Notes under the pieces: generated by a model
The model's database searches: none
Seen by the model: only the letters and a program-made list of their open reading frames with translations
Told to the model about the DNA's origin: nothing
Position numbers and translations under genes: made by a program
Source of the DNA: Paramecium octaurelia
Lineage: Eukaryota; Ciliophora; Oligohymenophorea; Peniculida; Parameciidae
Reading direction: 5' to 3'
Assembly: GCA_905182995.1 (NCBI GenBank)
Contig: CAJJDP010000041.1
Coordinates: forward strand, 124,589 to 188,588
Length of the DNA: 64,000 bases
In this document: one piece after another, positions 37,828 through 48,354 of the stretch
How the letters are laid out: each line of letters starts with the position of its first letter
Position numbering within the stretch: the stretch's first letter is position 1

Positions 37828-38777
37828 GAGGGTTGTTTCTGCTATAAAGTCAACATTTGTAGTCAATAATTTATAAATAAAAGATATAGACGAAGTTATT
37901 TTAGTAGGAGGAAGTAGTAGAATTCCAAAAGTCTAAGAAATTGTTGAGACAATATTCGTAAACAGTAAGATCATTAAAGATAGATTATAAGATGAATTGG
38001 TTTGTATTGGAGCTGCTATTGTAGCAAATTCGCTCACTAAATAATCAAAAAAACATTATCAATTTGTAGAAATTATGAAGACTTAAATAAGCTATGGTAT
38101 CGAAACTTTTTATGGGCAAATGAGCATAATTATACCTAGACTGTCTAAATATCCATTAAGTTTGTCAAGATTTTACACTACTATTGCTGATTATTAATCT
38201 AAAATCGAAATTAAAGTTTTTTAGGGAGAAAACAAGTTTACAGAGTGGAATGAAGAAATTGGAAAATTTGAATTAGATGGTATTCAAAAAGCCAAAAAAG
38301 GGATACCTGAAATTTAAATAACTTTTGCACTTAATTAAAATGGAATGCTTACAGCTTAGGCCATTGATTTAAATACGAAAAGCTCAAGCTAAGAAACTAT
38401 TAACATAAAAAATTTGGTGGGAATTTCATATGAAGAAATTAGTAACCTTAGGAAAGAGAATGAGGAAGAAGAAAAAGCAGATGAAGAGCGGATTTTATCA
38501 ATAAGTAGGTTAAAATCTTATCATAAGGACTTTCTTAATGAACTAAAAGTTATATTTGATTAATATACGTTAGTAATCCAAATTCAACTCTGCATTAGAT
38601 GAGTCGCAATAATAAGAAATATAAGAAGTTCTCAATACTAGTTCTAAATGGTTAGAAGAAAATAGATATAACCCTTAAACTTCAATTGAAGAATTTTAAA
38701 ATGAACTGCAAAATCTTAGGAAGTAAGATATAAAATTTATTTAGTTCATTGAATAAAATCTTAAGGAGATAAAGTGA
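36822..38777 (+). CDS. Secretory-type HSP70 chaperone, complete
   Basis: Predicted 635 residues with two introns (23 and 25 nt). A short signal sequence ([14 protein letters not shown]) precedes [20 protein letters not shown]. ATPase motifs are intact: [37 protein letters not shown]. The substrate-binding part is diverged; the usual lid helices follow. The C-terminus (EQNLKEIK) lacks KDEL/HDEL. An N-terminal signal without a retention signal is unusual for a BiP orthologue. ATP-driven folding of secretory proteins is the expected role. Its 5' half is almost identical to the minus-strand copies at 18-20.6 kb, while the C-terminal halves differ clearly. Confidence 0.9.
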
Positions 38778-39149
38778 CCTATGATAATTAGTTCAATTAT
38801 AAAAATTTAATTACAATAAAAATTGAATATCTTATAATTAAGATTTTGAAGTTTGTAAAGTTTAATTACTCGATGCCATTTTACTTACGAGTTGAATTTA
38901 ATCATACGAATATAAATATTAAAAAAAAAATATTTAGATAACTTAAATACTATAAGTTATTCATTTATTAAATATAATCAAAAATTACTCTAAAGGAAAG
39001 CAGTTTTTATTAATCAGCAGTAAAAGCAGTGCATCAGCCTTCTTGTAGGATTAATAGGAAATAATTTGTTATCACAATAGAAATTCCCTAAATACAAGAA
39101 CTAAATAAATATATATTTATAAATTGATAGCTAAAGAAATAATTATACA
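38778..39149. other. Intergenic AT-rich spacer
   Basis: Between two convergent genes (HSP70 and the protein kinase). No coding frame, repeat or RNA gene is seen. Confidence 0.5.
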
Positions 39150-40362
39150 TCAGTTTTAATTAAAAAAATCGTGTTTTAGTAAATCTTTAGCTTCTGATCT
39201 TTGAGATGGATCATAGGCTAGACATTGTTTTAGTAAATCAAAGAGTTAATTTTATTTTACCAGAGTTAAGTAGTTACAATTCTGTCTGATGATTGAATTC
39301 AATTACAATTACTATTACTTTTAGATAATTCTAATTGTATTAGAATGTATAATTACTTGCTTAAATCTCTTCCTTTGACTGCAAATAAACCATATTTGAT
39401 TTAGGGTTTTCCTTATCTCATAATTTTGCCTTTATAGGATAGCCAATTAGGTACACCATGCAAAATATCAAGTATTATTGCCCCTTTATTTGTTTATAAA
39501 AATACCATAACTCCAAACATCAATTTTTGGAGTTCCATGCATTTTTGTAAGGGCTTCGATTTAAGTATTGTATTGATTAGAATATTTAGTCCAATTATGC
39601 ATGATGTCAAGGGCCTCAGGAGCCATGTATTCAGGAGTAATCATTCCAAATTGATCATTGTCTTAATTTGAAAATGCAGATCCAAAATCTATTATTTTTG
39701 GAATATTGTTTTCAACTAATATATTGTCTGGTTTTAAATCGAAATGAGTGACATGCTTATCATTAATACAAGAGATTCCATTGAGAATTCCATGCATAAG
39801 TTCAATGAGTTTGTAAGGATGCTCATACATGTCTAACAATTCAACAGTCTCGCTTATCTAAAAATATGATTGGATATACTGCATAAACTCTTTCTCCTTT
39901 GTAGAACTCCCCTTTCATTGTGTAGAGCACTTTGCTCAATGGTTTCCCTCCTAGCTCCTAAATAATCCAAGTATCTTTATTTGAATGTTCCACCCCCATT
40001 ATCTAAACAATGTTATCTGATTTTATGTAACTGAATTTTGCCTCTTTGCTCTATTGTGGTTTGGCAATTTGTTTTAATGCTACTTTCTGATTTCCTGTTG
40101 ATGCCAACCATACTAATGCAAATCCTCCCCTAAATAGAGTTAATTAACTAATGTACCTTCCCAAGAGTTCTAGCTTTTCAAATCCTAATAATTACCTGTC
40201 TCCATAGGTTCCCTTCTCCTCCTCAGTAAGTCCATAATCTTTATGCATTTTAAGAGATGGCAATCTGTTAGGTTTGAGTGTGAAGCTGCTATGCTTTTAT
40301 AATTTTTGGGCATTATTTCCTGGAGATTAATTATATTCTTTTTACACAAGGTCTATGATCAT
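39150..40362 (-). CDS. Protein kinase
   Basis: Predicted 368 residues with introns of 27, 31, 22 and 26 nt. A 70-residue N-terminal tail leads into the kinase domain: LLGRGGFALVWLA (joined by the first intron), VALKQI, IQELGGKPLSKVL, THFDLKPDNIL, KIIDFGSAFS, EYMAPEAL and DVWSYGAIILDILHG. Catalytic Asp, Asn and the DFG are present. The end (CLAYDPSQRSEAKDLLKHDF) is the usual last subdomain. HFDLKPDN rather than HRDLKPEN means it is a non-RD kinase. Substrate unknown. Confidence 0.88.
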
Positions 40363-40594
40363 TCGTTGTTGCAACAGTGAATCTAATCCTACTATATTAT
40401 ATAATTTAAATATTAGATATAAGCGATGTTATAATTGAGAGTATGATATAATTATATACTGTTAGTTGAGATGGGAGTTCTTCTTGATTTCTAGGAGAGC
40501 TGTCTCTAGTAATGAATGGGCATCATATTAATTAATTATATTTATACTCTTAACAAATATTTGATAATATATAATTATTTATATAATATTTGAA

Positions 40595-41064
40595 ATGTAA
40601 GAGTGGCCCAAGAAATTGTTTCTTGCTATTGCATTTATCTCTTGTTTCACCTGTTATGCAAGACCAGACTATAATCTCCCACTATTTGCCTTTGCTTATT
40701 TGCTTTGGGATATAGACAGACCTGTAAGTGAATCATTAATGTGAATTTAGGTATCACAAAAGATTAGATTAATTTACCTATTTGTGTATTCGTGGATTAT
40801 TGATTTTGTTTGGCTTGTTTATTGGGGTCCATTTTGGAATTCTTCTACTTTCAGTCACAATTGGGCTGATGGAATTTAAACATTTGTATTAGTGTTGTCC
40901 GTTATCAACTTTATCTTGAAAGTAGAAATTGAATTAATAATGTTTAGTTGGGTACGATTGTAGTGTGCATTTTGGCAGAGAAAGAATGCAAAGATGCATT
41001 ACATCCTGAAAATGCAATGGCACATGCGAAGAACATCTTTAATAGTGATGGTTAGCATTAATGA
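40595..41064 (+). CDS. Small polytopic membrane protein, AGTRAP-like
   Basis: Predicted 138 residues, introns of 27 and 26 nt. Three to four hydrophobic segments: LFLAIAFISCFTCYA, LFAFAYLLWDI, IYLFVYSWIIDFVWLVYWG and FVLVLSVINFILKLGTIVVC. Order, spacing and the Asp inside the third segment recall AGTRAP (type-1 angiotensin receptor associated protein, about 160 residues), but this is pattern-level only. It lies just upstream of RPL28 (45 bp). Confidence 0.5.
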
Positions 41065-41109
41065 ATTACTTAAATTTTTTAAAAAAAAATTAATATCTAT
41101 TTTAAATTA

Positions 41110-41604
41110 ATGTCTTAATCAGTGCTTTGGGAAGTAGTTAAGGGCAACAATGCTTTTTTGGTCAAGAGAAATGGATTGACACTCTCAACCGATCCATTCA
41201 ATAACACTGGAGTTTAAACATACAGCAGCACAGGTATGGAGACAATATTAAAATAAAAAAGGATTTATTACAAAAAATGCGATTGGAGTAGTACCAACAT
41301 AAGCAAAGGTTAATTAAATCAACAATGTGAATTTGGTTGCAAGAAAGAGCACAAAATTCTAATAAGCTGACAGAAAGACCAAGAATACTCAATCAGTTTA
41401 TGCTTCAACTTTGAGTGTCAAACACGGAATTCACACAGCCTCAAGAGTATCATGTTTTATGAATCCTAGGTAATTAGAAAGAGATTTGGTACAAGAAGAC
41501 TTGGATTATAGAAGGCAGCTCTTAGAAAATTGGTGAAGTTGAACAGAGCAAATGCTGTCAGAAGAAGAAACGAAATCGCTGCCACTAAAGCATAAAAGAA
41601 ATGA
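41110..41604 (+). CDS. RPL28: 60S ribosomal protein L28 (eL28)
   Basis: Predicted 147 residues with introns of 28 and 23 nt. N-terminal [20 protein letters not shown] and [15 protein letters not shown] are characteristic of eL28, as is the very basic C-terminus ([20 protein letters not shown]). Removing the second intron is required to reach that C-terminus in frame. Confidence 0.93.
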
Positions 41605-41639
41605 TTTGCATTATCATACGATGTACAATAAATATATAT

Positions 41640-41986
41640 AAATAATATTATTTTATAAATGGAAACAATTCATTCATTTAGTATCTGCCACTACTAAATA
41701 GATACTAAATGAAATTACAAGTGAAAATAAATCATAGCAAAAACTAGATAGAAAAAGAGTATTAATAAAAATTGCAAATTATGGAGATTTAATTATTACA
41801 TGATTAAATAAGAAAAACATTGATCCTAAGACTAATTTGATATTTGTAAAACAGCAAATTCATCTCTTGAATAATTCAAGTCTAAGGATAAATTTGAGTA
41901 ATAATAAGATAAAATTAAATGTTGTTTAATTTAATGAAATGAATTATTTAATATTTTATGTAAATGTGTACTATACTTTAGAATAA
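41640..41986. other. Spacer with coding-like but broken frame
   Basis: The plus strand reads VSATTKQILNEITSENKSQQ and, after an in-frame TGA near 41801, NKKNIDPKTNLIFVKQQIHL. No ATG fits and no GT-AG intron removes the TGA. It may be a short pseudogene, or UTR sequence open by chance. Confidence 0.3.
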
Positions 41987-42898
41987 TCATTATTATTTTG
42001 GTTCTTCTTGGTGTTCTTTGGCTTATTTCTTTTCAAGAGCTGTCAAATACAAACCGTTATCATCTGGGAGTGAAATTAAGGACTTCTTTCCTTTGCCGAT
42101 TGTGAAGATATTGTTGATTCTTGTAGAGAAATGCTTGCCATTTGAATCCTAAGATATATCTTTATTAATTGATACTTTAACATGGACAATGTCAAATGAT
42201 CCAAGATGTCTTTCTCTGTGTTAGATGAGACCCACTCTTCCAATGTTATTACCTCCGATAATGTAACATAAATTTCCTAATTGATATTATAGATACAGAT
42301 ATTACCTGGTTCTTCCTTGAGGAAATCGACAACCTTTCCAGTTTCCAAATCGATTTTTAATGTGTCATTGACATGAATTTCAGGATTTGGGTATCTGATG
42401 GTTCTGGCATCGTTGGTAACAATATAAGGAACATTGTTTGGTCCAACCTTCTTTTAGGTTACTTTGACTAACTTGAATTTGGCCTCATCTGGTTTGATTG
42501 ATTTTAATATGAATTTTCCTTGGACATCATACAAAACTCTGTAACTTTCTCTTGTCTTGTCAATTGTGATGACGTCTGACTCATTAATTATATAAAAGTA
42601 CCTTATAAGCCAACTGGATATCCAAAGTCAGATCTCACTTTTCCGTCAACTTTAATATTACCATCCTTATCAGCGAGAATCATTTAGACATCTCTTGCAT
42701 ACAAAGCGTATTTCAATTTATGTTGCAATATAACAGATAATGGGATTGATTCTCTCAATTTATGGGGTCCTTATGATGGTCTTGTTGTCCAATTTCCTCC
42801 TAATTTTGAGAGCATCCAACTCTTGGGTGCTGTGATTCTTTTCATATGTTTCTTGGGTCCTCTAGCCTATAGATAATAGTAATCACTATTCTTACCAT
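41987..42898 (-). CDS. RPS4: 40S ribosomal protein S4 (eS4)
   Basis: Predicted 275 residues with introns of 29, 26 and 29 nt. The first intron follows the ATG directly, so exon 1 codes only for Met. The protein then runs [60 protein letters not shown] and [21 protein letters not shown]4-like, KOW and eS4 central parts are all present and the length is close to human (263). Divergent from the EGF gene, 44 bp between start codons. Confidence 0.96.
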
Positions 42899-42942
42899 GA
42901 TTGTTTAAAGAAAAAATTAAAATCTTTTTAATTTAATTCAAA

Positions 42943-43674
42943 ATGTTAATATTCATAACATTCATAACATTAATAAATGCAGAAACATGTTAATGTAATA
43001 CAGGTATATGTAATGCATAAACCTGTTACTGTCCTTATCCTTTTGCAGGTGAACATTGCGATTACATATTGAAACTCGGATATGGCATGAACTACACTAC
43101 AGAATTCGATCACTATATTGGACATGATAGAATCAAAGAGGACAACGATTGCAAATCTGATTGCAACAAATAAGGGTTGTGTATTTAATCTCAATGCTAT
43201 TGCAAATCCCCCTATGGAGGATAATATTGCTAGTTTAAATTGATATTTGTAGATGAGAGTGAAAACAATTCTACGCAAATATAAACTCTGGATAATTTAT
43301 TTAATATTCACATGGATCTTTAAACTTCGAAGAACATCATGACATAGATTAAGCAATTTGATAAGAGGGAAATGTACAAGAAATGCCCAGTTCCTTGTAG
43401 GAATGGCGGATATTGTGTATTTGGTTAATGTATGTGTAAATCTCCTTATGTGGGAGATTACTGCCAATTTTAGATAGAGTTCGAATAAGGAATGCCTGTA
43501 TAGTTAATAATTTATTGATAGCATTATCAAGTGTACATGTTGATGATATTCTCATGTTTTGTAGGCATAGCAATAACAGTAATATTATTTATGATCTTGA
43601 AATTTATTGAGGACGAGAAGAAGAAATACGAATTAATCAGTGGAGAAAACAAAGATCAATGGCAAAGAAAATGA
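42943..43674 (+). CDS. Type I membrane protein with EGF-like repeats
   Basis: Predicted 235 residues, one 24-nt intron. A signal peptide (MLIFITFITLINA) is followed by three Cys-rich EGF-like modules: CQCNTGICNAQTCYCPYPFA, CNKQGLCIQSQCYCKSPYGG and CRNGGYCVFGQCMCKSPYVG. Then come one membrane span (MLMIFSCFVGIAITVILFMI) and a 25-residue charged cytosolic tail. The modules keep the C-x-C and CxSPYxGxxC spacing of EGF folds. Likely a surface or secretory-pathway protein; ligand unknown. Confidence 0.75.
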
Positions 43675-43700
43675 TGAAATTTAATAATATTGTAATATAA

Positions 43701-44496
43701 ATGCAATTCTAATAATTAATGCCTGTGGGCTATGCGAAATAACCTACGCTTAAAACATTTGTATTAGCCAAGATAAAGAAAGAGAACACCGAGAAATCCA
43801 TCAAGCTTTATAAGCAAAAGTATCACCAATACTTCTATCAGCACGACTACCTCAAATTGATTAGGTAAGGCAAAGAGAAGGATCATGTGCTTATGCTGTT
43901 TTGTTTTCCAGAGGTACTCCACTAAAGCATATCCATAGGACTTAGAGAAGATGAAGGGAGATTTTGAGATTGAGGAATTTCTTGAAATATAATTGCCAAG
44001 TGTGGCACCTATACATAAGGAATAGAAATCAATATATGATGGATATTGGAATATCGTACATCCAAATTACGAATATCCACATAAACAAAACAAGGATGCA
44101 CCCCTGAAAATGCAATAGATTTTAGATACAAAAACAACAAGGAATAAATGCATACTTTATAATGATGAAAATACTATAGTGATTGAAGCTGAAGATGAAA
44201 CACACATCAACAATGTCAGGCATTGTGTCATGGTAGCAATGGAGAAGCTAGCAGAACATAACAAAAACCAGAATCATCAGAGACACTTTCGGGAGAATTA
44301 ATATTATGCTAGGGAAATGACTTTGGTAACATACTTTGAGCCTTGTATAATGTGTGCAATGGCATTGATTCATTCAAGAATAAATGAGGTTTATTACTAT
44401 GAAAAGAGAGTGACTGATGGAGGACTCAATGATCAATTATAAGTAAATAATATGAAATAACTAAATCACAAATATTTGGTTTTCTATCAACATTGA
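43701..44496 (+). CDS. ADAT3: tRNA adenosine deaminase subunit 3 (ADAT3/Tad3)
   Basis: Predicted 256 residues, one 25-nt intron. The C-terminal CDA fold shows the zinc Cys pair in FEPCIMCAMALIHSR and the zinc His in RHCVMVAMEK. Where catalytic deaminases have His-x-Glu, this has His-Cys-Val, the known ADAT3 substitution that makes it the structural partner of ADAT2. The end GGLNDQLQVNN matches the GSLN-type ADAT3 signature. The heterodimer converts A34 to inosine in tRNA anticodons. It starts 26 bp after the EGF gene in the same direction. Confidence 0.85.
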
Positions 44497-44632
44497 TTAT
44501 ATTGATTATATTGATTTCATTTATTTAATATAATATAACTAATCATAAGACATCATTTCTTAAATAATTTATATAATTATTGATTCTATATATATATTGG
44601 CGAGAGTTGGTATTACAAATATATTAGTTTAC

Positions 44633-47054
44633 TCATAATCTTTACTTCCCTTAGGCTTACTTTAATAGATGCAACAAGGTTTCTTGCCGACGACTCTTTC
44701 GTTTCTTTGACTGTCTCTAGAATATCATCCTCTTTTCCTGGAACTACGAAAAGGATTAATATCATACTTTAGCCACCACTTATGAAATGTTGTTATGACA
44801 ATGATAATTGCTGAATTCGCAAACTCTCTCGAATTGCTAAAAGATATCAATGTATTATCCCAAAATCTTATCCTAATCTTCTTCGTCATCTTCAGAACTA
44901 TCATCTAACTTTAATTTTACTGATTTTCTTCTCACTACTTAGTTTATTTATAATGAGGGTACTTACAATACCTATTAATAACCTTGCTCATTCACTACAC
45001 ATAAGGACTCATTCCCTCCTTTCTTCAAAACCTTCTCATATACAGGCACTTCCTCTTCAGGCAACTCTGCTTAAGATCCATAATTTATAGATAACTTTGG
45101 ATTATTCTTCAACCCTGCTGGATTTAGATATTAGTTATTCTGTGGCTAACAAAATCGAAAAGTCCTAGGAGAAGATTCATCGATGGAAAGTTGAATCCTT
45201 TACGATAAAGAAGATTTTCCTTGTGTGTTGTTCACCTGCTAAGTCTGAAGATTAGTTGGAATCTGATTGAAAGTGAATTGATTCCCAAAATGAATGCTAT
45301 GTTGCTATTATAATTCCCTCATTTCTTCGATCTAAACAAGATCTTCATTTTTCATCATATAATTAAGCACACTTTCCAGAACAATGAAATGATGTTTCAA
45401 TGCATACATCTTCCTTGTGTGATTATGTCTAATATATCGAGGAGTTCTATCAACAGGAGTGAACTTTCGATAATTGTATAAAGTCTTAATTCTATTCGGT
45501 ATTCCAAATAAAAATGGACATGTGTTAGTAAAATGAGAATCGCTTTAGCATGTATTACATTTAATTTAGATTGCCTTTAAATTTATATTTTGTGTTATTT
45601 CATCTGTTATCTATTAGAATATCTCCTAAAAGTGATAGATTTCAATATATAAATACATAATCAGAAGGGTGATCCTTGAAGACAGTGTGTAATTAATCTC
45701 TTGAGATCTGGAGAACTTTAGTTGTCTTAGAGGCTACGGCATCGAAAGAGTAGGATCTTTTGGAGAAGAAATCCAATTACCCAATAAAGGACGGATTATT
45801 TATTTTTTATAACAATCTGGGCTAATCATTGAGAGTTAGCACTAGTTTTATTTCTCCTGTTACGAGGATAAATAATTAAGATGATTTATTATTTCTTCTG
45901 AATAGGTAATCGTCAGATTGAATTTATTTCTCTTCCAGATACATACATAGTTTATTCAATAAAGGTTAACTGAAATTCTTAAAAAAGGATAACTAATTTA
46001 ATATTTTAGCATTGACGTCCACAATCATCTGATCTTTCAAACTTTTAGGTATCAAATCTGCAAATTAAATTACTTTTTGAGATGGTTTGCTCCACAAGTA
46101 CTCAAAGTATCTTCTAAACTTAATTTAAAGATCGTCAGACACATTCTAACTTCTTAGGTATCTATTCAATTGATTCATGTTATTCTTTAATTGAACTGAT
46201 TGTTTTGAGAAGTCTTAGAATATGCCTCCAATATTATTTACAGTGTATGCAAATGTTGCAGATGAAATCATAGTCATAAATATTACAAAGATCCTTTCAG
46301 TCAAATTCACAGGAGTTATATCTCCATATCCAATAGTTGTCATTGTAACAATACTCCAATAAAATGAGACTACATATCTATCCAACCAAGATTCATTCTA
46401 CAATTAGGCCACCTTCAACCAAGTCTTGCCTTCGTGATGACCCCATTCACCCCATTGTCCTATTATATGCCAAATACAGGCTGAAAAGTGAGCTACTAGA
46501 ATCATAAACGATCTAGTGCATATTTATATGCATACATCATTTTAAATAAATCGAAGAGTGCTGTTTGTCTACTTGACAATTCTAAACGATTAAAAAGAGA
46601 CGAGAATAAGCTAGACAACTAGAATACTTTCAAAACTATCACAAAATCAAAGTATCTAAAGTCAAATTGCTGGCCTATGAAGAATGGAACAACCAAAAAC
46701 AAATCAATTAAAAATCCTATCTAATATTAATATCCATTAACCTTCTATGCAATAAAATTTCACAATCTTCGTTCTGTTAGTAATCAGTATTCCTTTGTTG
46801 TAAATGCAAGTGTTGAATTTTAAAACGATTTCCAAGAGAAATGAATAAACAGGCAATTATTCAAAAAAGAACTCCTTGCTTTTTAGAGGAAAATCCACAA
46901 TTTCTGGGAATGAGATACGCAAGGACACATAAAACACATTGATCGTCACAATAACAATCAGATAAATATTCCATATGATTATGACTGTGTCGTCTGGTTT
47001 CAATAACCATTTTCGAGCATTACTACTTAAGAATTAGCTTTGATGTTCTGTCAT
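44633..47054 (-). CDS. Cyclic-nucleotide-gated-type K+ channel
   Basis: Predicted 772 residues with introns of 25, 23, 31 and 24 nt. Membrane part: S1 (VIIIWNIYLIVIVTINVFYV), S2, S3 and S5, a pore with SIVTMTTIGYGDITP (K+ filter GYGD) and S6. A C-linker follows (DDLQIKFRRYFEYLWSK), then a cyclic-nucleotide-binding fold (NKLCMYLEEKQIQSDDYLFR; LFILVTGEIKLVL). The phosphate-binding cassette reads FIGQLDFFSKRSYSFDAVAS, lacking the usual Glu after Gly, so ligand binding is uncertain. The 300-residue tail is Gln-rich and ends with a basic segment. EAG/HCN/CNG superfamily; such channels shape ciliary membrane potential in Paramecium. Confidence 0.92.
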
Positions 47055-47428
47055 TATTATTTAAATTTACATAGAATGCAAGAAAACCAGTTGTTTAATT
47101 TAAGTAAGATCTAAGAGGGCTTATCTCTTGGCAGCAATCCTTGATATTTGTAAAAATTATAGTCTGCTGCTTTATCCTTAATTAAATTGAATTCTTGCTT
47201 AGTGAAAAGATTCAAATCCTTTCGAGTGATCTATTTAGTGAGTAGAACTATGAATCTAGAGACTATAAGTATTATTTTGAATGCTCTGTATTTCCAAATG
47301 GGATTCTCGATTCCAAAGCTTTGATGTTGAGTCCTTCTCCCCCACAATAATACTTTGGAGCTCTTGTTCATATTGGTTTCTAAGGGTTCAGGACAATCCT
47401 CATTGTTACTTATTTGACTTATGATCAT
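47051..47428 (-). CDS. Unidentified 125-residue protein
   Basis: Intronless ciliate-code frame. It begins MIISQISNNEDCPEPLETNM, has a hydrophobic stretch in the middle (FKIILIVSRFIVLLTK), and the segment TRKDLNLFTKQEFNLIKDKA reads like a folded domain. No family recognised. Its TGA (47051-47053) overlaps the ATG (47052-47054) of the K+ channel gene. Either the two genes really abut or one boundary is mis-modelled. It diverges from the F-box gene with 23 bp between start codons. Confidence 0.5.
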
Positions 47429-47451
47429 GAACAATATAATAATTATATAAA

Positions 47452-48321
47452 ATGGATAAACTTGATAAAATTATAGCATAATTAGACGAATTGGAGATTA
47501 GTTAAAAACATAGGGAAGAATTGCTTAAACGAAATCAAGCCACTTTTCTTCTAAAATTACCAAAAGTACTCAATCAGATTTTTTATTCAGGTCATTTTAA
47601 TCCAGAGAGTGTGTGGATTCTTAGATGACAATGATCTATATAGATTTACAGCAACTTGTTCTACTCTCAGAAAAGTAATGTTTTGTCCTTTGGGATTCAA
47701 ATTATTAATGTTGAGTAGAAATGCTAATCATCTTGTTGCTGGACCATAACATGAAGAGATAGAAATAAAGCATGAAAAAATTGATATTGTAGCAGGTGAA
47801 AATTTATCAAACAATAATAACATGTTTGAGACAGAGGAGGATGCTCTAGCTCAATTAGAGGTTTTGAAGGCCGTGAAGGATTTCTTATAGAGCAAATTGT
47901 AGGAATCATAAGATACCATTAAAAAATTAGAGGAAATGTTGGAGGATGCCTAGGCTACTCTCAAATATGAAAAGTCAGTCAATCTAAAACTGCAATCCAA
48001 GATTAACATTTTGCAAAATCAATTGTCCACTTCTGAACTTCAGAGGTAGGATGTCAAAGAGAATTTGGCTGAGTTGAATTCAAAATATAACAAATTAGTA
48101 AGACATGTTAAAAATGCTCATAGATAATCTAAATGGAAGAAGAAAGAGTCATACTTTTGGAGGATAAGGAGAAGCTTCTTGGACATAAGAAAGTCTTGAT
48201 TGAAGAAGTCTATAGGTTGAGAGGATTGGTATCTTAAATGGAAGGAAATCAAAATAATTATAAAGAAGCCTTGAGACAAATGAAAACCTTCATGGAATGT
48301 GTTGAAGTTAAATCTATTTGA
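47452..48321 (+). CDS. F-box-like and coiled-coil protein
   Basis: Predicted 272 residues with introns of 25 and 26 nt. A short coiled N-terminus is followed by an F-box pattern at about 25-70: FLLKLPKVILIQRVCGFLDD then NDLYRFTATCSTLRKVM. Residues about 120-270 are long coiled coil (KLEEMLEDAQATLKYEKSVN). F-box proteins link Skp1 of SCF ubiquitin ligases to substrates, so this may be a substrate receptor or, with its coiled coil, a scaffold. Assignment rests on pattern only. Confidence 0.65.
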
Positions 48322-48354
48322 GTTTGTTATCGATTGAAATATTAATTAATTTTG

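Noticed and set aside
43349-43573. Minus-strand frames across the EGF gene
   Set aside because: Antisense shadows; the plus strand has a signal peptide, regular Cys spacing and a membrane span.
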